A stretch of 35,007 nucleotides of DNA, from contig JAJUFH010000031.1 of assembly GCA_029266035.1 (NCBI GenBank), positions 1-35,007 of the forward strand, read 5' to 3'. Numbering within the stretch: position 1 is the stretch's first letter; each line of letters opens with the position of its first letter. Under the pieces are notes generated by a model, which saw only the letters and a list, made by a program, of their open reading frames with translations, was not told the origin of the DNA and did no database searches. This DNA is from Sinomicrobium sp. (lineage in GTDB: Bacteria; Bacteroidota; Bacteroidia; Flavobacteriales; Flavobacteriaceae). The position numbers and the translations under genes were made by a program. Shown here in pieces: positions 1 to 10,469 of this stretch.

Positions 1-85
1 ACTCGGCCAAATAGCGCTTGCAGGAAGCATCATCCGGGAAAACTTTCAAAAAGTCTATGATATTTTGTCCTTTAAATTGTGTCAT
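1..85 (-). mobile_element. IS1595-family transposase, N-terminal fragment cut by window edge
   Basis: The first 28 codons of a leftward gene are visible before the window ends. They begin MTQFKGQNIIDFLKVFPDD and continue with a Cys and a YLAE motif. This matches the usual start of IS1595/ISXO2-type DDE transposases, where a short helical segment with a conserved Cys and YL precedes a zinc ribbon and the catalytic domain. The zinc ribbon and catalytic residues lie outside the window, so intactness cannot be judged. No terminal inverted repeat could be identified to the right. The family call rests on a short N-terminal pattern only. Confidence 0.6.
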
Positions 86-480
86 TTCCTTTGATTTTTA
101 AGGAATAAAAATATAGAATTTATATACATAACTCAAAAACTTTAAAAGCAATACACTGTGAAAACTACAAAAACTGAGCATTGGGGACTGCCTACAGAAG
201 AGGTCTCCCACAAAGACTCCAACAACAAGAATCCTTATTTCGAAGGCGAACAGCAAAGGATGCTGTCTCGTATTTCCGATTTTTCTTTACTGGCATTGTT
301 GTGGGGTTGAGCAAGCCTGTTGCAAAGGGGTGTTAAACCGAGATATTTCTCGGGGGAAACTGGCAAAATCGTTCAACTTTTTCTAATTTGCAGCCTGATC
401 GGATGATTTCTCTCCCCGGCACTGGTATACGCGAGTGCCTATAAGAAGGAATAGTAAGGTATCACTAAATTATTTGAAAA
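86..480. other. Intergenic stretch between IS-like gene and rocD
   Basis: No convincing gene is seen here. A rightward GTG-initiated frame at 158-310 would encode about 50 residues (starting MKTTKTEHWGLPTEE, ending FSLLALLWG). It has no recognisable domain and may be a small gene, a remnant, or chance. Two small inverted repeats are visible: arms CCGAGA and TCTCGG at 338-353, and arms GGCACT and AGTGCC at 418-439. Neither has a following T-tract. One end of the IS-like element should lie somewhere in this interval, but its boundary is not evident. Confidence 0.4.
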
Positions 481-1722
481 ATGAATGTAGCAGGACATTT
501 GACCTCACAAGACGCCATTCAGTTGGAACACCGTTACGGAGCTCACAACTATCACCCATTGCCAGTGGTGCTGAGTAAAGGAGAAGGAGTATATGTTTGG
601 GATGTAGAAGGAAAGAGATATTACGATTTCCTATCTGCCTATTCTGCCGTAAACCAAGGCCATTGTCATCCGAAAATTGTAGAGGCCATGGTAGAACAGG
701 CCAAAAAACTAACACTTACCTCCAGAGCCTTTTACAACGACATGCTAGGTAGATATGAACAGTATGTCTCTGAGTATTTTGGCTACGATAAGGTACTGCC
801 CATGAATACCGGAGCCGAAGCTGTAGAAACAGCTATAAAACTCTGTCGCAAGTGGGCGTATGAAAAAAAGGGTATCCCGGAGCAAGAAGCCAAGATTATT
901 GTGTGTGAAAACAATTTTCACGGAAGAACCACCACTATCATTTCGTTTTCTAACGACGTAGATGCCCGAAAGAATTTCGGTCCCTATACCCCTGGATTTA
1001 TAAAAATCCCATACGACGATACCGAAGCTCTTGAAAAGGTACTTAAGGAGGAAAAAAATATCGCGGGATTACTCGTCGAGCCTATACAAGGAGAGGCCGG
1101 AGTATATGTACCCTCTGAAGGCTACCTAAAAAAGGCTGATGCCCTCTGTAAGCAACACGAGGTATTGTTTATTGCCGATGAGATACAAACCGGTATCGCC
1201 CGTACCGGAAAACTGCTCGCCGTACAACACGAAGATGTACGCCCCGATATACTCATTCTCGGAAAGGCGCTCTCAGGAGGAGCTTATCCTGTATCGGCTG
1301 TACTTGCAGACGATGCGATAATAGAAGTGATAAAACCGGGACAACACGGATCTACTTTTGGAGGAAACCCCATTGCAGCTGCGGTGGCTATTGCAGCCCT
1401 TGAAGTTGTAAAAGATGAAAAACTAGCCGAAAACGCGGCCGCGCTCGGAAGCTTCTTCCGCGAACAGATAGCTGCATACAGCCAAACTTCGGAAGTAGTA
1501 AAACTGGTACGCGGAAAAGGCCTGCTCAACGCCATAGTAGTCAACGATACCGAAGATGGCGACCTTGCCTGGAACATCTGCGTGGCTCTGAAAGAAAACG
1601 GCTTGCTCGCCAAGCCCACTCACGGAAATATCATCCGCTTTGCTCCTCCCCTCGTTATGAACAAGGAGCAGTTGCAGGAGTGTATCGACATTATCGTCAA
1701 AACACTTAAGTCTTTCGAATAA
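481..1722 (+). CDS. rocD: Ornithine--oxo-acid aminotransferase
   Basis: This pyridoxal-phosphate enzyme moves the delta-amino group of ornithine to 2-oxoglutarate, giving glutamate semialdehyde. It links arginine and ornithine breakdown to proline and glutamate in the cytoplasm. The 413 residues match the usual family length of about 400. Visible class III aminotransferase features are the [10 protein letters not shown] segment near residue 111, the cofactor-contacting Asp in IADEIQTG (D233), and the Schiff-base lysine in [11 protein letters not shown] (K262). The HGSTFGGNP motif follows. The ATG at 481 fits the family N-terminus ([16 protein letters not shown]). It stands alone, with a terminator just downstream, facing nhaA. 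Other class III aminotransferases such as ArgD are possible, but the N-terminal motif favours RocD. Confidence 0.93.
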   Translation: MNVAGHLTSQDAIQLEHRYGAHNYHPLPVVLSKGEGVYVWDVEGKRYYDFLSAYSAVNQGHCHPKIVEAMVEQAKKLTLTSRAFYNDMLGRYEQYVSEYFGYDKVLPMNTGAEAVETAIKLCRKWAYEKKGIPEQEAKIIVCENNFHGRTTTIISFSNDVDARKNFGPYTPGFIKIPYDDTEALEKVLKEEKNIAGLLVEPIQGEAGVYVPSEGYLKKADALCKQHEVLFIADEIQTGIARTGKLLAVQHEDVRPDILILGKALSGGAYPVSAVLADDAIIEVIKPGQHGSTFGGNPIAAAVAIAALEVVKDEKLAENAAALGSFFREQIAAYSQTSEVVKLVRGKGLLNAIVVNDTEDGDLAWNICVALKENGLLAKPTHGNIIRFAPPLVMNKEQLQECIDIIVKTLKSFE

Positions 1723-1744
1723 CGGCAAAATTCAAAGAAAAGCA

Positions 1745-1778
1745 AAAAAGCGGACTCCCTGGGGAATCCGCTTTTTTT
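1745..1778. terminator. Bidirectional intrinsic terminator between rocD and nhaA
   Basis: A 9-bp stem with one G-U pair (GCGGACTCC and GGAATCCGC) has a short CTGG loop. Seven Ts follow on the plus strand and an A-run precedes it, so it can end rocD from the left and nhaA from the right. Confidence 0.85.
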
Positions 1779-1799
1779 ATGAAATAGCCTGCGAGTTTA

Positions 1800-3122
1800 T
1801 CACGCCTTCGGCTTGATGTTCTTCAGTAAAAAATAACCGATGAGACCTCCTATAGTAGAAGCTGCAAAAACTCCCATTTTGGCTTCCAGTATAAATTCAG
1901 CAGCATTGGTTTTAAAGGCGAGTTCTGTAATAAACAGCGACATGGTAAAACCTATACCCGCCAAAAAAGCCACACCGTAAATATGCTTCCAGGTGAGATC
2001 GGAAGGGAGTGAGGCAATCTTTAATTTTACCATAAGTTTGGTAAAACCTACGACCCCAATAAACTTTCCGATTACCAGCCCGCAAATAATCCCTACACTC
2101 ACATTGCTCGTAATATTAGCCCAAAAGTCACCGGAAAACGTAACCCCTGCATTGGCCAAGGCAAATACCGGCATCACAAAGAAACTCACCAGAGAGTGCA
2201 TGGAGTGCTCCAATCGCTGCAAAGGCGTCAACGCTGCTTTAGAATAAATACGCACCTGCTCCAGCACGTGTTGCTGTTGTGGTGTTTTCAGTCGCTTAAT
2301 GCGGGTTTCTAATTTATCGTATTCATCGATCAGACTGTTCATTTTTTCTACATAGATCTTATCTCTCACCTTAGAATCTGCCGGGATGGTAAAAGCCGCC
2401 AACACTCCTGCAATAGTGGCGTGTACTCCGGAAAACAGGAAAGCTATCCACAATCCGCCTATACCTATAATTCCGTAAAAAACAGGAGCCCGTACTCCGA
2501 GACGATTGGCTGCCAACAGCACTATGAGGAATACAGCACCTACTATAAGGCTAGTGGTATCTATATCTGAAGTATAAAACAGAGCAATAACCAGAACAGC
2601 CCCCAGGTCGTCGGCAATAGCCAATGCAGTTAAAAACACCTTGAGCGAAACAGGAACCCTATCTCCAAGGAGGTAGAGTATACCCAAGGCAAAGGCGATA
2701 TCGGTAGCCATCGGAATACCCCATCCTCCAACAGCGGCAGAATCGTGATTAAAAATCAGATAAATGGCAGCCGGAAAAATCATCCCTCCAAGGGCGGCCA
2801 TCAACGGCAGAATAGCATTTTTGGGTCGCGATAGTTCTCCGGCTATCATCTCCCGTTTTAGTTCGAGCCCGACTACAAAAAAGAAAATAGCCATCAAGCC
2901 GTCGTTTACCCAGTGATGGAGGTTGTTTGAAACGACAAAGGTGTCGAACGACAAGGCAAATTCGTGTTGCCAAAAGTGATGATAAGCATCCTTGAGTGGT
3001 GAATTGGCCAATATCAGAGCTACAACAGCAGATAAAAAGAGTACTACACCTCCGGTGGTAGACTTGTTGATAAATCTGCTCAGCGGGTCTATCAGTATCT
3101 TGTCAATAGGTGTTTTTCTCAT
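1800..3122 (-). CDS. nhaA: Na+/H+ antiporter NhaA
   Basis: This inner-membrane antiporter exports sodium in exchange for protons, supporting pH and salt homeostasis. The chosen product is 440 residues and starts MRKTPIDKILIDPLSRF, as is typical of NhaA. The open frame extends 52 codons further upstream, but that extension is Lys/Phe-rich, unlike the family, and is rejected. The ion-binding Asp pair is visible in LAIADDLGAV (D171, D172, equivalent to D163/D164 of E. coli NhaA). About eleven or twelve hydrophobic helices run through the protein, with GGWGIPMATDIAFALG before the Asp pair. It is convergent with rocD and divergent from pyrG. A TATATTTG box on the minus strand at 3297-3290 could be its -7 element, giving a long leader. 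Confidence 0.93.
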   Translation of the reverse strand: MRKTPIDKILIDPLSRFINKSTTGGVVLFLSAVVALILANSPLKDAYHHFWQHEFALSFDTFVVSNNLHHWVNDGLMAIFFFVVGLELKREMIAGELSRPKNAILPLMAALGGMIFPAAIYLIFNHDSAAVGGWGIPMATDIAFALGILYLLGDRVPVSLKVFLTALAIADDLGAVLVIALFYTSDIDTTSLIVGAVFLIVLLAANRLGVRAPVFYGIIGIGGLWIAFLFSGVHATIAGVLAAFTIPADSKVRDKIYVEKMNSLIDEYDKLETRIKRLKTPQQQHVLEQVRIYSKAALTPLQRLEHSMHSLVSFFVMPVFALANAGVTFSGDFWANITSNVSVGIICGLVIGKFIGVVGFTKLMVKLKIASLPSDLTWKHIYGVAFLAGIGFTMSLFITELAFKTNAAEFILEAKMGVFAASTIGGLIGYFLLKNIKPKA

Positions 3123-5103
<1,981 letters not shown>

Positions 5104-5198
5104 TAAGATGGTTTGGGGACATTTTTGAAATAAAGAATTTAGGATTGAAAATGAATACTTTCATTTTTAATCACGTGTTTTAATTTATAAGCTAATAC

Positions 5199-7070
5199 AT
5201 GGAAGAGAAGAAACTGGATACCAGTTCGATTATCGGATTTGTCCTTATCGGAGTTATCCTGATATGGGTATTGTACAACAACAGCCCCACCGAAGAAGAG
5301 ATCAAAGCGAGAAAGGCACAGCAGGAATTGGTAGAAAAAGCCGAGCAGACCTCAGAAAAAACCACTGTTTTGCCCGAGGCTGAACAAAACATCGACCTCA
5401 CCGATTCTACTGCCTTAGCTAACTATACCGAAAAACTCGGCTCTTTCGGGTATTCGGCTAGTTTGCCCTCGGCCAAAGACGATATTACAGTTCTGGAAAA
5501 CGATGTGGTTTATTTTAAAATTAGTAATAAGGGAGGACAAATTGTAGAGGCAAAGCTCAAAGAGTTTTCTACCTACGACTCGGTTCCCGTATACCTCATC
5601 AAAGATGGAAGCGCATCCTTTCAACTCTCTCTCGGCACCTCAGACAACAGGACGCTGAACACCGGAGATATGTATTTTGAGCCTTCTCTTTCTCCCGACG
5701 GGAAAGCTCTATCTATGAAACTCAAAGCAGGTCCTGACAAATTCTTGGAATACCGATACGAGCTGAAGCCGGGAGATTATATGATCGATTTTACTATTCG
5801 CTCACAGGGACTAAACGGTATACTAAACAGTTCGCAGCCGGTGACGATGGACTGGAAACTCAAGGGAATACGCCATTCAAAGAGTATCACCTACGAAAAC
5901 AGATATACCCGACTCACATACCAGCACCGCAACGGTGACAAAATATCTAAGCTCAGCCCTGCTAACGACGATACCGAAACCGAAGAAGGGGTAACTTGGA
6001 TCTCTTACCGACAACATTTCTTCAGCTCTATACTTGTGGCAGACAAACCCTTTGAAAAAGTAGCCCTCTCCTCCAAAGATTTTGTAGAAGAAGAGAGCAA
6101 AGAAGCGCAGTGGACCAAAGAATACGAGGCCTCTACTCAATTGGAAATTGCCGGAGGAGAGCTAAACCACAATCTGTCGTGGTTTTTTGGCCCTACCGAC
6201 GTAAAGGTACTCAGCCAGTACAAAGGGCTAGACCTAGACGACTCTATTCCCTTTGGTTGGGGAATATTTGGCTGGATCAGCAAACACGTATTTACACCGC
6301 TCTACAGCTTCTTGAGTTCGTTCTTGCCCTATGGTGTGGCTATTATCGTTATGACTATACTGGTGCGTTTGTTGCTCTCACCGGTAACCTATAAATCATA
6401 CCTATCTCAAGCCAAAATGAAGGTATTGCGTCCTGAAATTAATGAAGTAAACGAAAAGTATAAGGACGACGCTATGAAAAAGCAACAGGCTACTATGCAG
6501 ATATACAGCAAGGCCGGTGTTAGTCCGCTGAGCGGATGTATTCCCGCCCTCTTACAGCTGCCCGTATTCTACGCCCTGTTTATGTTTTTCCCCACGGCCT
6601 TTGCCATGCGACAGAAAAGTTTTTTATGGGCAGACGACCTGTCGTCATACGACACCATAGCCGAACTACCTTTTAAAATTCCGTTTTACGGAGATCACGT
6701 CAGCCTCTTCCCTATACTGGCATCTATAGCGATATTTATATATATGATGATGACCACCGGACAGAGTATGCAAATGCAGCAACAACCGGGTATGCCCAAC
6801 ATGAAATTTATCATGTATCTGTCGCCGCTGTTTATGTTGGTTTTCTTTAACAATTATGCCAGTGGACTGAGTTTGTACTACTTTATCTCCAACCTGATTA
6901 CTATATTTATCATGTTGGCCATAAAGCACTTTATCATAGATGAAGAGAAGATACATGCCAAAATACAGGAACAGAAGAAAAAGCCGAAGAAAATGAACCG
7001 CTTCCAGCGAAAGATGCAGGAGATGATGGACGAAGCGCAGGCGCAACAAAAAGCAAAAGGCAAGAAGTAA
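5199..7070 (+). CDS. yidC: Membrane protein insertase YidC
   Basis: YidC inserts and folds inner-membrane proteins, alone or with the Sec translocon. The 623 residues fit the long Bacteroidota form. It has an N-terminal anchor helix (about 9-26), a large periplasmic beta domain (about 80-350), and the conserved C-terminal insertase domain with five helices. The domain hallmark LSGCIPALLQLPVFYALF lies around residues 444-461. The end is a very basic Lys/Gln-rich tail suited to ribosome contact. The ATG at 5199 is the only sensible start before the anchor helix. An intrinsic terminator follows directly. Confidence 0.95.
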   Translation: MEEKKLDTSSIIGFVLIGVILIWVLYNNSPTEEEIKARKAQQELVEKAEQTSEKTTVLPEAEQNIDLTDSTALANYTEKLGSFGYSASLPSAKDDITVLENDVVYFKISNKGGQIVEAKLKEFSTYDSVPVYLIKDGSASFQLSLGTSDNRTLNTGDMYFEPSLSPDGKALSMKLKAGPDKFLEYRYELKPGDYMIDFTIRSQGLNGILNSSQPVTMDWKLKGIRHSKSITYENRYTRLTYQHRNGDKISKLSPANDDTETEEGVTWISYRQHFFSSILVADKPFEKVALSSKDFVEEESKEAQWTKEYEASTQLEIAGGELNHNLSWFFGPTDVKVLSQYKGLDLDDSIPFGWGIFGWISKHVFTPLYSFLSSFLPYGVAIIVMTILVRLLLSPVTYKSYLSQAKMKVLRPEINEVNEKYKDDAMKKQQATMQIYSKAGVSPLSGCIPALLQLPVFYALFMFFPTAFAMRQKSFLWADDLSSYDTIAELPFKIPFYGDHVSLFPILASIAIFIYMMMTTGQSMQMQQQPGMPNMKFIMYLSPLFMLVFFNNYASGLSLYYFISNLITIFIMLAIKHFIIDEEKIHAKIQEQKKKPKKMNRFQRKMQEMMDEAQAQQKAKGKK

Positions 7071-7098
7071 ACAAAGTATATTTTTTTGACTTTTAAAG

Positions 7099-7135
7099 GA
7101 AGAGGCGCAGCGATGATTGCGTCTCTTTGTTTTTT
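7099..7135 (+). terminator. Intrinsic terminator of yidC
   Basis: The stem AGAGGCGCA with TGCGTCTCT (9 bp, one G-U) sits at 7101-7109 and 7118-7126. It is followed by a T-rich run to 7135. Its 3' arm overlaps the putative -33 box of the mnmA promoter. Confidence 0.75.
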
Positions 7136-7144
7136 GTAATTTTG
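7117..7144 (+). promoter_or_regulatory. Bacteroidota-type promoter of mnmA
   Basis: A TTG at 7117-7119, 17 bases, then a perfect TAATTTTG (-7) at 7137-7144. It lies about 45 bases before the mnmA ATG and is interleaved with the yidC terminator. Confidence 0.6.
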
Positions 7145-7160
7145 CATCGGTAAAACTAAG

Positions 7161-7189
7161 AACTACAAACTAATAGACTAATAAACTAA
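7161..7189 (+). repeat. G-poor ACTAATAAACTAA leader tract, copy 1 (before mnmA)
   Basis: A run made of ACTAATA and AACTAA units ends directly at the mnmA start as CTAA-ATG. The codon just before ATG is TAA, in frame. Related tracts occur at 8450-8470 and 8543-8572. Confidence 0.6.
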
Positions 7190-8377
7190 ATGAAACGCGT
7201 AGTAGTAGGCCTCTCCGGAGGGGTAGATTCGAGTGTGGCGGCATACCTGTTAAAAGAGCAGGGATATGAAGTGGTTGGCCTGTTTATGAAAAACTGGCAC
7301 GACGATTCGGTGGTGATCTCCAGAGAGTGCGAATGGGTAGAAGACAGCAACGACGCCATGATGGTAGCCGAAAAACTCGGAATACCTTTTCAAACGGTAG
7401 ACCTGAGTGCAGAATACAAAGAACGTATTGTAGACTATATGTTTGGAGAATACGAAAGAGGGCGAACTCCCAACCCGGATGTGCTGTGCAACAGAGAGAT
7501 TAAATTTGACGTATTCCTGAAAATAGCCCTTAGTCTGGGAGCTGATTATGTAGCTACCGGCCATTACTGTCGCAAAGGCACTATACAAAAAGACGGAAAA
7601 GAGGTGTACCAATTGCTCTCGGGAGCAGACCGCAATAAAGATCAGTCTTACTTTCTGTGCCAATTGTCACAGGAACAGCTCTCCCGTACCCTATTCCCCA
7701 TCGGCGAGCTTACCAAACCTGAAGTGAGGGCGATAGCAGCCCGTGAAGAACTGGTTACGGCAGACAAAAAAGATTCACAAGGACTGTGTTTTGTAGGCAA
7801 AGTTCGGCTCCCCGAATTCTTGCAGCAAAAACTCAAACCCAAAGAAGGGGTTATCGTAGAGGTACCTGAGTCGGCCACACTGTACAGCAGAAGTACTCCC
7901 GAATTTCCCACCAAAGAAGAACAACTCGTCTACGACGCACAGAAGTATCAGTACAGCCCGGAAGACGGGAAAGAGGTAGGAAAACACCAAGGTGCACACT
8001 ACTTTACAAAAGGACAGCGCAAAGGTCTCAATGTGGGCGGTACGCCAGAGCCTTTGTTTGTTATCGATACCGATGTGGATAAAAACATCATTTATACCGG
8101 ACAGGGAAAAGAACATCCCGGACTGTTCAGAAAAGCCCTGTTTGTAAAAGAAGATGAAGTGCACTGGATCAGGGAAGATATGACATTGGCCATAGGCGAA
8201 AGCATGGAGGTCTCTGCTCGTATTCGCTACAGACAGCCTTTGCAAAAAGCAGAACTATACCGTATAGACAGCGGTATGTATGTGAGCTTCGACCAAGCAC
8301 AAAGCGCTATTACCGAAGGACAGTTTGTAGCCTGGTATCTCGAGGATGAACTGATAGGTTCGGGCGTTATATCGTAA
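7190..8377 (+). CDS. mnmA: tRNA-specific 2-thiouridylase MnmA
   Basis: MnmA adenylates and then thiolates U34 of tRNAs for Lys, Glu and Gln, using sulfur relayed from a cysteine desulfurase. The 395 residues are slightly longer than the usual 360-370. The PP-loop SGGVDSS is at residues 9-15. The two catalytic cysteines are visible: C100 in [12 protein letters not shown] and C200 in SQGLCFVG. The C-terminal beta-barrel (from about 260) includes [15 protein letters not shown]. The extra length is an insert around residues 225-258 rich in Lys and Glu. The ATG at 7190 gives the canonical [11 protein letters not shown] start. Confidence 0.95.
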   Translation: MKRVVVGLSGGVDSSVAAYLLKEQGYEVVGLFMKNWHDDSVVISRECEWVEDSNDAMMVAEKLGIPFQTVDLSAEYKERIVDYMFGEYERGRTPNPDVLCNREIKFDVFLKIALSLGADYVATGHYCRKGTIQKDGKEVYQLLSGADRNKDQSYFLCQLSQEQLSRTLFPIGELTKPEVRAIAAREELVTADKKDSQGLCFVGKVRLPEFLQQKLKPKEGVIVEVPESATLYSRSTPEFPTKEEQLVYDAQKYQYSPEDGKEVGKHQGAHYFTKGQRKGLNVGGTPEPLFVIDTDVDKNIIYTGQGKEHPGLFRKALFVKEDEVHWIREDMTLAIGESMEVSARIRYRQPLQKAELYRIDSGMYVSFDQAQSAITEGQFVAWYLEDELIGSGVIS

Positions 8378-8449
8378 TATTCATTCAGAACAAAGTACTG
8401 CCAGCGGGCAGACCGGGAAGAATATTTAATAACAAAAACGAAAAAAATA

Positions 8450-8470
8450 CTACGAACTAATAAACTAAAA
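8450..8470 (+). repeat. ACTAATAAACTAA leader tract, copy 2 (intergenic)
   Basis: A copy of the tract that precedes mnmA and the next gene, here not followed by a start codon. It lies just left of the palindromic element at 8481-8526, so the element appears to be flanked by two copies of the tract. Confidence 0.5.
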
Positions 8471-8480
8471 ACCGTCAAAG

Positions 8481-8526
8481 CCCGAGATTGCCACGTCGCC
8501 TCCTTTGGTCGGCTTCTCGCAATGAC
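8481..8526. repeat. Dispersed-type palindromic intergenic repeat
   Basis: An imperfect inverted repeat is visible: CGAGATTGCCACG on the left, and TCTCGCAATGAC on the right, separated by a GC-richer centre. Both CGAGA/TCTCG and ATTGC/GCAAT pairings are possible. This pattern resembles short intergenic repeats that occur in many copies in various bacterial genomes. Its composition stands out from the A-rich surroundings. Copy number cannot be judged from one occurrence. Confidence 0.5.
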
Positions 8527-8542
8527 ACTGCAAGGCAAAACA

Positions 8543-8572
8543 AAACTACCAACTAATAAACTAACAAACTAA
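8543..8572 (+). repeat. ACTAATAAACTAA leader tract, copy 3 (before NMO-like gene)
   Basis: Same unit structure as copies 1 and 2, again ending CTAA-ATG with an in-frame TAA right before the start codon. The tract contains stop codons in all three forward frames. Confidence 0.6.
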
Positions 8573-9523
8573 ATGGAAACCAGTATCACTCAGCTCTTCG
8601 GCACAAAATACCCCATTGTACAGGCGGGGATGATATGGGCAAGCGGCTGGAAGCTGGCTTCGGCAGCCAGCAATGCAGGGGTACTCGGACTTATAGGTGC
8701 GGGCTCTATGTATCCGGATGTGCTGCGCGAACACATCAGAAAATGCCGCAATGCTACCGACAAGCCTTTTGGTGTCAATGTTCCGCTGTTGTATCCCGAT
8801 ATAGAACAGCTTATGGATATCATAGTAGAAGAAGGAGTAAAAATCGTTTTTACCTCTGCCGGAAACCCTAAAACATGGACCTCCTTTCTGAAGGAAAAAG
8901 GCATAGTGGTAGTCCATGTAGTGAGCAGTGTAAAATTTGCTATCAAAGCAGAAGAAGCCAGAGTAGATGCTGTCGTAGCCGAAGGCTTTGAAGCTGGAGG
9001 ACACAACGGAAGGGAAGAGACCACTACCTTAACCCTTATCCCTATGGTAAAGGAGCAAATAAGCATACCTCTGATTGCCGCAGGGGGTATCGCTACCGGA
9101 AGGGGAATGCTCGCTGCAATGGTTTTGGGTGCTGAAGGCGTTCAGATAGGCAGCCGCTTTGTAGCCAGTACCGAAGCATCTTCTCACGACAATTTTAAAC
9201 AGCTGGTAGTAAATGCCGGCGATGGTGCCACCAGTCTCACCTTGAAAGAACTGGCTCCAGTAAGGTTGTTGCGCAATAAATTTTATGAGGAGATACAGGA
9301 GCTATACGCCAAAGGCGCTTCGACAGAAGAACTGAAAACACTACTAGGCAGAGGAAGAGCCAAAAAGGGAATGTTTGAAGGTGATCTGGACCAAGGCGAA
9401 CTCGAAATAGGCCAAATCGCCGGACTCATCCGCGATATAAAACCAGTATCTGAAATTGTTCGGGATATCATTGCGGAATTCGAACAGGTAAAAAAGACCT
9501 TTGAAGGGAATAACTTCTGGTAG
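8573..9523 (+). CDS. Nitronate monooxygenase / NAD(P)H-dependent flavin oxidoreductase family protein
   Basis: This FMN-binding TIM-barrel enzyme belongs to the group that contains nitronate monooxygenases and FabK-type enoyl-ACP reductases. The 316 residues fit. The N-terminus PIVQAGMIWASG carries the FMN-contact segment. GFEAGGHNG (141-149) holds the conserved His of the family (H144). The phosphate-binding part appears as IPLIAAGGIATGRGM followed by GAEGVQIGSRF. The C-terminal 60 residues are charged and helical. Substrate cannot be told from sequence: nitronate oxidation is the name of the family, while a FabK-like role or another flavin reduction is possible. It stands 195 bases after mnmA with its own leader tract, so co-transcription is uncertain. 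Confidence 0.85.
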   Translation: METSITQLFGTKYPIVQAGMIWASGWKLASAASNAGVLGLIGAGSMYPDVLREHIRKCRNATDKPFGVNVPLLYPDIEQLMDIIVEEGVKIVFTSAGNPKTWTSFLKEKGIVVVHVVSSVKFAIKAEEARVDAVVAEGFEAGGHNGREETTTLTLIPMVKEQISIPLIAAGGIATGRGMLAAMVLGAEGVQIGSRFVASTEASSHDNFKQLVVNAGDGATSLTLKELAPVRLLRNKFYEEIQELYAKGASTEELKTLLGRGRAKKGMFEGDLDQGELEIGQIAGLIRDIKPVSEIVRDIIAEFEQVKKTFEGNNFW

Positions 9524-9664
9524 TAGTCATTCTCATACCACTACACCTCAAAACGCATATTTGAAGGGGAACACCTTATTTCCAACCCTCAGGATTAAGG
9601 AATGGGATTGTGTAATGCCGGAATTGTGTATATTTATCCATCGACTAAACATAAAAAGCACCAC

Positions 9665-10459
9665 ATGGACCCTAAAAAGCTCGTCCGACTGAGTAATATC
9701 ATCGGGATAATTGCAATAATCCTCCTCGTTTATTGGGTTTTCACTTTTATCACCATTGAGGTTTTTGGCTTGAAAGTATTCCGCAAAAACCTAACAGAGA
9801 CCTTTTACATAAGTGTTTTGGGCATTCTGGCTCTGATGGTCGGGGCTTTGATGATCAATATAATGTTCAACCTGACACGAATTGCCCAGAAGCATAACAA
9901 AGACGAACAACCCACCAAAAATATCACCTATGCCGGTTGGATTTTCTTAGCGAGTTTTCCGGTATTACTCGCCATCTTATTTGGAGGTAATTATCTGACC
10001 TCTAAACAAAAAGAACGCTCTCTGGAAGAATCGGCCAGATCTATAGTAGAGGCTAATCCTTCAAAAAGTGATTTTTTGGTAGACTACACTTTTGACGAGG
10101 CCTGGATAATTAAAGCAAGTGATATCTTAGAAATATTATCGAAAACAGACGACAACTTTCCCCACGTTTCCATATTGGTTCGAGATGCGATAGAGGAAGA
10201 GCCTGTTTTTCTGGGATTCAGCTCCCACTACTACGGAAGTCTGACCGACAGCATACAACCAGAAAAAAAGAGCTTTATCAGAAAGACCTCTCAAGACGAA
10301 AGGGATTATCTAAACAGCGTTTTCGACGGGCGTACAACCGACTATAGATACAGTTCACACAACGGTCGATACGAGCTCTTTTACCCCTATGCTAAAGGGA
10401 AAAAATGCATTGTAATCTATTTTTCTGAATACCAAAGATACGGAAAGATTGGCAGTTAA
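9665..10459 (+). CDS. Membrane protein of unknown function
   Basis: I do not recognise this family. The chosen product has 264 residues and starts MDPKKLVRLSN. The frame is open 21 codons further up, but those residues are not helix-like and the inner ATG precedes a clean transmembrane helix. Three hydrophobic helices lie at about 12-32, 45-67 and 87-105. After them comes a soluble region of about 155 residues with alternating acidic and aromatic residues, probably outside the cytoplasm or peripheral. No catalytic motif or Cys cluster is visible. A near-consensus -7 box (TATATTTA) sits about 30 bases upstream. It faces the broken gene downstream, with only about 10 bases between the two stops. 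Confidence 0.65.
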   Translation: MDPKKLVRLSNIIGIIAIILLVYWVFTFITIEVFGLKVFRKNLTETFYISVLGILALMVGALMINIMFNLTRIAQKHNKDEQPTKNITYAGWIFLASFPVLLAILFGGNYLTSKQKERSLEESARSIVEANPSKSDFLVDYTFDEAWIIKASDILEILSKTDDNFPHVSILVRDAIEEEPVFLGFSSHYYGSLTDSIQPEKKSFIRKTSQDERDYLNSVFDGRTTDYRYSSHNGRYELFYPYAKGKKCIVIYFSEYQRYGKIGS

Positions 10460-10469
10460 TAACAGGATA

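Noticed and set aside
5148-5167. A small AAAATGAA/TTCATTTT hairpin between pyrG and yidC
   Set aside because: The stem is only A/T with one G-C pair on each side, too weak to call a terminator.
8398-8411. A CTGCC/GGCAG hairpin after mnmA
   Set aside because: It has no T-tract, and the stem is short; chance pairing is likely.
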